Assembly (NCBI GenBank): GCA_037974965.1
Contig: JBBPFI010000009.1
Location: 1,240,001-1,304,000, forward strand
Source: Dacryopinax spathularia
Lineage: Eukaryota > Basidiomycota > Dacrymycetes > Dacrymycetales > Dacrymycetaceae
Length of the DNA stretch: 64,000 nucleotides
Reading direction: 5' to 3'
In this document: piece after piece, positions 56,634-64,000 of the stretch
Position numbering within the stretch: position 1 is the first letter of the stretch
Layout of the letters: the number at the start of each line of letters is the position of its first letter
Notes under the pieces: generated by a model
Database searches by the model: none
Told to the model about the DNA's origin: nothing
The model's input: only the letters and a program-made list of their open reading frames with translations
Program-made: the position numbers and the translations under genes

Positions 56634-59157
56634 GGTGGATGGCCAGCACGGGTTAGGTGCTGGTCTGAGAGAGGGGTAGCGGATGTCTGTGATGGTTCGG
56701 ATTCAAGAGGAGTACGGGGAGCGATGAGAGCTGGGGAAGGGGGATGGAGAACGGGAGATTGTGGGGAAAGGGGGGGATTTATGTAGAAGAATTGGGAGAG
56801 AGGGCTGTAAGCGGGGGGCCGATGAGGATGAGGTGGGAATGAAGGAGGAAAACGGTGGTTTGATGATGGGATGTGAAGCGGGTGCGAATAATGGGTGAGA
56901 AATGAGGGAGCTGTCACTTGGCGGGGTGTGAATGGAAGAAACAACAGGAAGACATCGGATGTCGTCCTTTTCACTCTCTGCCGGGGCGGGGCGGTCAATC
57001 CGTGGCAGGTCACTTCGTCAGCCGGGTCAGAGTAAGAAGACGGGAAGAAGTTGGAAGTTTAGAAGCGAGGATAGTGCCTTGACACTGACAGTGGCTCGCG
57101 GCGAGGAGAGGGATGGGCCACGTCTCCATGAGAAGAAGGGTGAGAAAGAGAGGGGCCAGCGCTCTCCACGCCCGCACACCCATCCAAACCAGCTCATCAC
57201 GAGGATAAGCCGGCGGGAAAAGTCGTATTGCCCCTCCAATCTCCCCGCTTCTTCTACCAGGTCACAAGCATCATCTCCTCATCTCAGGGGTTTCCCAGCT
57301 TGTCCGGCAATCCAGAAGCGGGTACGGGTCGAAGTAACAGCCCAAAAAGCCATGGATGCGGCTACAGACCTCTGCTTCCCTGACCTGCTCTTCTGCTTCT
57401 CCGTGCGCCACACACACGCCCGAGAGCAAGGGTTCGCACCCCCGCGCGCCGCGCGGCACGATCACATCACATCACACATTCCTCCCACCTTTCATCTCCT
57501 ATCCGGCTGTCCCTGGCCTCGCTGACATTTCCCTCTCGACCGCCGGAGAAGCACAACAATGGCAAGAAATGGAATCACATTTGGCACACCACCACCCGGC
57601 GGACAACAAGAGCACAAGGATCCCACATCGCTTCTCTTGCGGCAACGGACGCAATCAAAATCCCAAAATCCACGACCTCGCAAAGCCGGCGCCACCTCCG
57701 TACCCTCCGTACTGAGCTGCAAATCACATTAGTTCCAGCGGAAGGCATCCGCCCATCCTGCGCTTGTAATTGGCTAATGCACCCACGATCAAACGGATTC
57801 TTTTCCCCTCTGTATTGCCCGATTGCGTGAATGGACCCAGCCGGGGCCAGATCCCTTGCGGCTCTTTCGGCTCACGGTCCCCGTTGACGCGTGCGGGCTC
57901 AGGCTGGACCAGATCACAACCGCCATCTGTCCCCCATCACCAAATCTGGTTCCACGTCGGCGGTGACCACGGACGACGCAGACGACGCACCACACGACGG
58001 ACACGACGGAGCACATCAGCGCGATCAGCTCGGTTTTGAACGTGCTCCTGGCCTGCTTACACGGAGTGAGGATTTTTTACAGATTGAACTAATTTAGGCT
58101 GTGCGTTACAGGAATTGATTGAATCGTCGGCCGCCTTGCGTCGGACGCAGCTGAAGATCAGGATCGTCTGGCCCGGTGCCGCACATAGCTCCAGGAGCGG
58201 GGCACGACAGTACGACATGCAAGGCCACGCACGGTCATATGATCCCGCCCCGCTCAAGCCCATTTTCAAGGCCAATTCAGGACCAATACAATTCCCGGAG
58301 ATAGGATTGACAGCGAAGACCCGGTTGGGACGTGCTTTGGCCAAGCCGGCGAGCTGTTGGGGCGGGAGAAATGAAAGGTTAGCTAATGCCTTCAAGCTCA
58401 TTGGCTGGCGAGGCCCTTAGCTACTGCCGAGTTCGGCCCGTTGGTTGAATTTCCAAAGGTAGATATTATTATTACACTCTATTTTTCTTTTCCTATCTTT
58501 GTATCTACTGTAGCTACATTGTAAAGTAGACAATGAAGAGAAGCGAAGGGTAGGCGCAGCCGCTGATGGGGGGGGCGCAGCCTCTATAGGGGACGGGGCG
58601 CAGCCCCCAGGGGAAGAGGGGCGCAGCCGCTGATGGGGGTGGGCGCAGCCGCTTGGACCTGAGGGACCCGGGCAACCAGAGAGGGATCGATGTCTCGGAC
58701 AGTTTTTCGCTGCCTCCTGTACATCAATATAATCTTACCTGCTGATAAGCCGACTTCTCGACGTTCGATCTCCCTTCGATCCATCATTATCAGCTGCTCT
58801 TGTGCTTCTTTGCCTTGTGCGCAGCCACGCCGAGCCGAGCCTGAGCCGAGCACTGCCCCGCCTCCTGGTTGATCCTGGAGGCCGGGGGACCAATCAGACC
58901 TTCCCACGTCTGCTATCGGCTCTACATCACTTGCCCGCGTGACCCTCCTTCCTCCCTTCTGATATTCCAACTGTTCTAACACTTCTTACACTGCACAGGC
59001 TTTCGGCCGATCGCTCCTTTCACGCGCCCATGGAGCGGTAAATTGGATGGCGAAATCTTGGACTGTTCGACGTGGATCACTGATCAGCTGAGCTCCTGCC
59101 CTGGACAAAAGGCACCAAGTGCGCATGGGCGCGGTTACGGCACATATTTGGATTTGA
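56634..59157. other. Long upstream region of the GATA gene
   Basis: About 2.5 kb with no supported gene. Short ORFs on both strands lack splice partners. It contains a CGACG-rich stretch near 57965-58010 and the minisatellite at 58552-58656. Confidence 0.5.
58552..58656. repeat. Minisatellite, about five copies of a 22-bp GCGCAGCC unit
   Basis: Units begin GGCGCAGCC and continue with GCTGATGGGG, TCTATAGGGGAC, CCCAGGGGAAG, GCTGATGGGGG and GCTTGG; first and fourth units are nearly identical, an alternating pattern that suggests higher-order duplication. Confidence 0.85.
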
Positions 59158-60048
59158 ATGGGGTGGCATGAGGCTTTCGGACCGGTACGCGATTGTGTTG
59201 ATCCGCTCCTTCACACCGCAAGACCGACAATGATCTTCCGGACCTTAGCCCTCCCCGGACAAAGGAAACCATTTAGCAGCGAAAGACAAGAATCGTTGTT
59301 ACACAAAGTCCAGTATCTTGTAATCTCGTTTTTCATCATTGGACTCCTAAGCGACGCGTCATCCCCATCAGGCCATGCCCCGCAAACGCCTCGGGAAGAG
59401 CGCACGTTCCTACCGGCTTCACAGCCCAACAAAATCCATCTTATCGATCCGATTGGCTCGTCCCTTTCGCTTCCCACCCTGTGCCACGTCAGACATTCCC
59501 GCACCTTCCCACCCCCCCCTTTCTTGAGAAGGCAACGTCGGCCTGCTCATGTTGCAATCTCCTTGCAATCTTCCCTGCGCCCTTTTCCGGCCTTGACAGG
59601 CTTCTTGAATTCGGACGTTCGTCGCCTCCCGACCGTTGCGTGCGGCGTGCCGCCCCATCCGAATCTGGTCAAGCGCAATCCGCACCTCATATCCGAACAC
59701 CCCCTTAGCGTACCTCCGCGAATCTCTGAGTATTCCAGTCAAACGAATGCAACACGAGTCCTCCAAGCCCGGCAAGTCCGCGCTGATCACACCACCTCGC
59801 GCTACATATGTTCCACTGCGTTGTATTCAGTTTATCGTAGGAACGGCTCCCGTCCGGCGTCCGGTTCCTTCTCGATGGAGCAGGCGTTTGACAGATCTTC
59901 TAGTCTTCTGGCAGGTGCCACTTGGCGAGCGGAACCGCTCTCCATTCCTTATCTTACGGTGATACACAGAGGCAAGCTAATGGCGAGGAGTCCGATGTTT
60001 CAGCAAATATGGCCATTCCCAAGGTACTCTTCTCCCGGGGCCACCTAA
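59158..60048 (+). CDS. Doubtful 296-codon ORF
   Basis: ATG 59158 opens 296 codons without a stop. The translation is rich in Pro, Arg and Ser with scattered motifs and no recognisable domain, no paired introns and no clear globular pattern except a short hydrophobic stretch (VISFFIIGLLSDASS). It may be chance in GC-rich DNA or a lineage-specific gene. Confidence 0.15.
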   Translation: MGWHEAFGPVRDCVDPLLHTARPTMIFRTLALPGQRKPFSSERQESLLHKVQYLVISFFIIGLLSDASSPSGHAPQTPREERTFLPASQPNKIHLIDPIGSSLSLPTLCHVRHSRTFPPPPFLRRQRRPAHVAISLQSSLRPFPALTGFLNSDVRRLPTVACGVPPHPNLVKRNPHLISEHPLSVPPRISEYSSQTNATRVLQARQVRADHTTSRYICSTALYSVYRRNGSRPASGSFSMEQAFDRSSSLLAGATWRAEPLSIPYLTVIHRGKLMARSPMFQQIWPFPRYSSPGAT

Positions 60049-60668
60049 CGCGTAGGGTAGCTTAAAGCCCATGTAGCATATGTGTTGAAGCGTGCAGAGC
60101 AGTTTAGGCATATTACCAGGAGAAGAGATGTCTCAGGAAATTCATGTCGCGGTAAAACCTCTTTCGAGTGTATTGCAAGTGCAAGCGTTTTCGTGGTGCG
60201 GCAGATACGAAATGCAGAGTTAATATCCCTCAATAAACCAGTAAAAGGCGGTCCCAGAGTGCTAAGCTAGCAGATGTCCAAAGTGGAATAGCACGAAATG
60301 CCCAATTTGTCGTCGGTGGCCAGGGCACGTTCACTCTTTGCGCGTCACCGTATCCCCTTCTTCCGCATCGAGGCTTCCTGGGAAGTCAAGGATGTCTCGG
60401 ATGAATGAACACTGAAGTTCCGAAGTGCCCAGCCGTTGAATGGGCTGCGGCTTCGGTGCAGGGCTTCTCTTGCCACTGGATCACACAACCAGAACCTGAC
60501 ACGTCTGGTCAGGGTCAGGTCTTGTGATCCAGTGGTTGGGCATTTCCTGGGTCTGTGGATCCGCACGCCAGTGCTTCTCAGGCAATTTGAATGCGCACTA
60601 CATTTTTCCCATTATCCCTCATAACTTGACCAAATGTGGTACCACATGGAAAAAGACAACGCAAAGAT
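60049..60668. other. Intergenic, downstream of the isochorismatase gene
   Basis: Contains the hairpin at 60473-60535 listed separately; no gene seen. Confidence 0.5.
60473..60535. repeat. Imperfect inverted repeat (hairpin) with arms of about 22-28 bp
   Basis: CCACTGGATCACA..ACCAGAACCTGAC (60473-60500) is matched in reverse complement by GTCAGGTCTTGTGATCCAGTGG (60514-60535), with a few extra bases on the left arm and a 13-nt loop ACGTCTGGTCAGG. It lies ~130-200 bp beyond the isochorismatase stop. Confidence 0.75.
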
Positions 60669-61866
60669 CTATGCCAGAGCCGCGATAAGGCTGCTCGAGT
60701 CTGTTGTCCATCCACGCACTGTAGACCAGTCAGCTGCCTCCTGCCAAGCAAGAATCCGGCACTCACTCTCGGCTGCAAAGTAGGTCGCTTCGGTTGCACT
60801 GCACAGACGGCGTTAGCGGATTCGCAGGCAGATGAGCTCAGAGAAACTGACAATTCCGGCGCATGCGTCGCCGAGAGGTCTTTGACTAGGACAACGTCGT
60901 ACCCCTGGGAAACGCGTCAGGAAATCCCCAGCCGAGAACCGCAACGCAGCTTACCAGATAGTACGCGTCCGCGGCTGTTCCCCACACGCAAATGTCCGTG
61001 TTGACTGCATCCTCCTCAGCTAACTTGGAACTATCCCAGACGACGAGACTACGCACCACCGCCAAAGAAAGTCGTCGTTATCCCATTATCCTGCAGCCAG
61101 AGGTTCAACGGCTGGCTACCGGTAAGTCCGCTATATCGGTTCTTCCACACCCAGACGTCTGTGCCAGCTTTGATGCCCTCTTCTGCGAGCTCTTTGAGTG
61201 GGCCGTACAGCTCGGCGTTCCAGGAGCCTTTGGTCAGCTTGCCGCCCATGTCGGAGCCGTCGTCTAGCTTGCCGATGGACTCGCCGAAGGTTACTGTCAA
61301 CATCTGTCAGCTGAGCAACCTCTGTTGAAGGGCTGGACGAGGTCTCACGCTTGTCCCGCCGATACGAATGCCACAGATAGGAAGGAGGCAACGTCTTGAG
61401 ATCGTGCTTCGTGAAGCCCATCTGTTCCCAAAGTCAGTCCTCTAGCCTGTTATATGCTGCAAACCGCGCAAGCTCACGTTACACCAGACGACCGGCATCC
61501 CTGCTTTCCGACACGCCTTAACCGTCTCGACCAGCGCTGGGATCGTATCGCGACCAAGCTTGCCATTGCCGCACTTCTCATGCAAGAAGTAGTCTGTCTA
61601 CAGTCAGCAATCGCCAACACAACAGGACAGGACGAGCGAGGCCGCGCACTTTGCATGTCAATGACGACCAACGCCGACTTCTCGGGGGAGATGGCGACAT
61701 CGCCCTTGCCGGTCTTGAGCACCTTGCCATTCCCTTCGCCTCGAGTGAGATCGATGCCGTTGTCGGACTTCACCCAGCTGGATCGCCATACTCAGCTCAT
61801 GGACGATCTTGTGGATCGACTGGCTTACTAGTTGTATTCGCTCCCAAACTTCTGTGGTGTGGACAT
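60669..61866 (-). CDS. Isochorismatase-family cysteine hydrolase, 258 aa
   Basis: Nine exons leftwards: 61866-61829, 61777-61650, 61593-61478, 61421-61349, 61293-61057, 61004-60955, 60904-60852, 60798-60767, 60718-60669; total 777 nt, all junctions in frame. The fold is the isochorismatase-like hydrolase: ALVVIDMQNYFLHEKCG (catalytic Asp), MPVVWCNMGF, then AGTDVWVWKNRYSGLTGSQP (catalytic Lys), FFGGVNTDICVWGTAADAYY (catalytic Cys), and GYDVVLVKDLSATHAPE. The start YNYWVKSDNGIDLTRG fits fungal members. The exact substrate is unknown; these enzymes hydrolyse isochorismate-like vinyl ethers or small amides, and fungal copies are often of unsettled role. The last two short exons (FATEATYFAAE, then GWTTDSSSLIAALA) were chosen by frame and are least certain. 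No signal peptide. Confidence 0.85.
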
Positions 61867-62298
61867 CTTGGCAACAACCTCGACAGCAATGAAGGCACTC
61901 GACAATGCTTCAGGACAACAATCAGACCGCGAGCGACAACCGCTAATGACCGGGACAGCATAGCGGCTGCTTGCGGGTCAACATCCCCTAGATTGCACCT
62001 GCCGACGCCCCTCCTATCGCTGCTCCTTGTGCCGAGGTAGGTTGCCGTGCCCTACCGGATCGCCATGCCCGATGCCCCCTGAGCTGTCCCATCATCGCCG
62101 CCGGGATATCCTGTCAGGACTTTCAGTGTGCGCCGGGCGGTCGGCGTCGTCGATAAGATCGCTGGGACATCGATTCAGTCGGCAGGGCAGCCTCCGATAG
62201 CGGACGGACGGCACGATTGGACGCTCCAAGAGGAGTGGCTATGCTATGAGTGCAGAGTTTGGTTTCTGAACCAAAGCATGAGAGGGCAATCATCCGTC
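61867..62298. other. Intergenic region upstream of the tRNA
   Basis: Divergent flank of the isochorismatase gene and 5' flank of the tRNA; no other feature seen. Confidence 0.5.
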
Positions 62299-62380
62299 GG
62301 CAAGATGGCCGAGCGGTCTAAGGCGCTACGTTCAGGTCGTAGTCTCGCAAGAGGCGTGGGTTCGAATCCCACTCTTGTCA
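62299..62380 (+). tRNA. tRNA-Leu (CAG), no intron
   Basis: 82 nt. The acceptor stem GGCAAGA pairs with TCTTGTC (one G-T pair), discriminator A. The anticodon stem-loop is CTACG-TTCAGGT-CGTAG, giving anticodon CAG (Leu). A long variable arm, and the T arm GTGGG-TTCGAAT-CCCAC with the B box GGTTCGAATCC. Pol III terminator TTTT lies 12 nt downstream. Confidence 0.97.
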
Positions 62381-63277
62381 AGGAAATAACCTTTTGCTTA
62401 TCCCCCATTTCTCTCCAAATGATTGCGACTCTCGATCACGCAGTCAATAGGGTCCTTGCTCAGTGAAAAGGTCGCGGGAGTCGCGTTGAAGCGTCGTGTC
62501 CGGACGGTGCCTGCGGCAACTATGTATTTGGGTGCTCGAAGACGAATCATGTTTACTTGTACCGTCTCGTCTTGACAGTCGCATCTTTTTACGCGGTCTC
62601 CGTATCTGCTGCAGGAGGCCCCTGATGGACGACTCTGGATATGGGACGAGTATTCCAGAGTGTATTTGCGCGTCCCCAGGTCTGACTTTCACCTCGCTCT
62701 GCTTCACATCGACATATACTCCCCATATCCGCAACGCCGAAGGTCTAATGACGTCCGCTCAGATCCGAACTCGAGCTGCAAAGTGCGGCTGCATGTTGCT
62801 CCTGGTTTGAATGGTCTAGGGTCGTAATCGCCGGACTAGTGTGCTTAGCCGCGCCGCGTTGGCTACTCTGCGCGTCGGGGAAAGCCAAAAGGTGGCACTG
62901 CTTATTTCGACGAGACCGTCAACAAGAACAGACGGGCCATGCGATGGACCTTGGGGCAACGCGTTGAACTGTGATCTCTCCCCCTATTGCATGCGACGTG
63001 TGCTGCTGACCGTGGAACGTGTTCTTCTGCAGCCCATACTGTACTCGCGGAGACCCTTTATACCAGATAGTATGCATTAAATGTGTAGAGCATCAGTCCC
63101 CCTCGGGGATATCCATTTTACAACAATAGTAGTCTATAACATACGGCCATGTACGTCTAACCGTTCGTGGCAGATCAATCCGCAAAGATAGGAAGCGGCT
63201 TGCTTCCTCTGAGACCCCAAGCAATAGTATATACCAAAGCTCCAAGAAACCTGTCCAGCTACGCAGAGGAACAGCAT
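62381..63277. other. Intergenic region
   Basis: Begins with the tRNA terminator. No exon supported; the right part is probably the 3' UTR of the transporter gene. Confidence 0.5.
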
Positions 63278-64000
63278 TTACTGCTTCTTCTCATCGTAGT
63301 CGGCGTCCTCAGACTCAGCCTCGGCGGTCTCCGCCACTGGCTCTTCATCATCAACGGGAGGGTTGCGCTCCTGGCGACGGTGCAGGTAGACAGCCAAGAG
63401 GCAGTCGGAGAGGAGGAGGCAGATCATGGGGATCTGGATGGTGTAGCCGATCTTCCAGCGAGGAGCGTCGACGGTTGGCCACTCCAGCACTGGTACCCAC
63501 GCGTTCAGCATCCATCCACCCATCAGCATGCCGGCCATCGCCACGGCACGCAGCTCGTTGTCGCGACGGCAGATCTGGTTGGCAAGGCCGAACATGAGGG
63601 CATTGTTGGCGCCGTTGACACCGAGACCGAAGTAGGCAAGGAACTTCAGGCCTTCCGGAACGTTCCAGACCCGAAGGACGATGTTGCAGAACAGGCCGGT
63701 GACGTTGATGATGATGAAGAGGGTGACGATGTTGACGACGTTCACGAGGGAGGCGGTGAGCCAGGAGGTAAATGCGGACATAGCGGAAACACCGGTCGGG
63801 ATGGTGTTTACTTGCTGAATGGTGTACTTCAGGTGTCCCTGGGAGTCCTTGGCGCTCTTGAGGTAGAGGGACATGTAGTTCGTCGGGTATGAGGTCAAGT
63901 TGTAGATCATGTTCATGGAGATCGAGATGTAGAAGCGCCACGAGGTGAAGACGCGGCGAAGGGTGGCCCAGCTGAGCTTGGCGGGCGCCCTGTTCTTCTG
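63278..64000 (-). CDS. MFS transporter, Dal5/Tna1-type anion:cation symporter (3' part, partial)
   Basis: The last ~240 residues of an open frame running off the right edge, ending at TAA 63278. The visible part starts KLSWATLRRVFTSWRFYISI and contains six likely membrane helices of the C-terminal MFS half (for example SWLTASLVNVVNIVTLFIII, LKFLAYFGLGVNGANNALM, GYTIQIPMICLLLSDCLLAV), including GVNGANNALMFGLANQICRR and AMAGMLMGGWMLNAWVPV. The spacing and the WRFY start are typical of the Dal5/Tna1/Fen2 group, which carries allantoate, nicotinate, pantothenate or related acids; the substrate cannot be told. The cytosolic tail is acidic (EEPVAETAEAESEDADYDEK). No intron within the window. Confidence 0.85.
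   Translation of the reverse strand, partial: QKNRAPAKLSWATLRRVFTSWRFYISISMNMIYNLTSYPTNYMSLYLKSAKDSQGHLKYTIQQVNTIPTGVSAMSAFTSWLTASLVNVVNIVTLFIIINVTGLFCNIVLRVWNVPEGLKFLAYFGLGVNGANNALMFGLANQICRRDNELRAVAMAGMLMGGWMLNAWVPVLEWPTVDAPRWKIGYTIQIPMICLLLSDCLLAVYLHRRQERNPPVDDEEPVAETAEAESEDADYDEKKQ

Noticed and set aside
58584-58982. 132-codon minus-strand ORF
   Set aside because: Its end lies in the minisatellite and the translation has no globular pattern.

Overview
The window is nuclear DNA from a basidiomycete fungus, most likely an Agaricomycete. Three observations support this. Almost every gene is cut by short introns (mostly 45-68 nt) that I could place by GT...AG borders and uninterrupted reading frame. 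The gene content is fungal: alternative oxidase, HIR subunit Hpc2, Snf1, tuberin, and a two-finger GATA factor with a DUF1752 N-terminus. The left edge carries the tail of a protein type I associate with Plavaka-like DNA transposons of mushrooms. I see no bacterial operons, CRISPR arrays, rRNA genes, or LTR or virus-like elements.

Layout. 1-14 kb: accessory-looking, with the transposon-associated tail (to 1010), three multi-exon orphan genes (1719-3868 +, 4236-6279 -, 6889-10720 -) and 3.4 kb of repeat-bearing intergenic DNA. 14-19 kb: two diverged paralogues of a J-domain-like family flanking a repeat-bearing spacer, then a small rhodanese/Cdc25-like protein. 19.6-34.6 kb: a conserved housekeeping block with AOX (-), HPC2 (-), DIM1 (-), CHZ1 (+), SNF1 (-) and a GEN1/YEN1-type nuclease (+). 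34.7-37.6 kb: tandem duplicate membrane-protein genes (-). 38.3-42.9 kb: TSC2 (+). 44.1-52.2 kb: a secreted Cys-rich protein, a mitochondrial helical-repeat (PPR-like) protein, a nine-exon aldo-keto reductase and an orphan. 53.2-56.6 kb: the GATA factor. 56.6-60.6 kb: poor in genes, with a minisatellite. 60.7-64 kb: an isochorismatase-type hydrolase, an intron-less tRNA-Leu(CAG), and the 3' part of an MFS transporter that runs off the right edge.

Functional links are mostly coincidental neighbours: two histone chaperones (HPC2, CHZ1) 3 kb apart, and two nutrient/energy signalling genes (SNF1, TSC2) plus a probable nitrogen-type GATA factor. I found no evidence for a co-regulated metabolic cluster.

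The most notable signals are: a 5-nt microexon needed to complete the FGTM motif of the aldo-keto reductase; a GC-AG intron beside a GATA zinc finger; a set of introns with pyrimidine tracts directly after a GTGCGTCC donor; a hexapeptide-repeat protein; tandem paralogues with identical intron phases; and paired SUMO-interaction-like motifs in the GEN1-type nuclease. All exon borders were placed by eye from frame and splice consensus, without transcript data.
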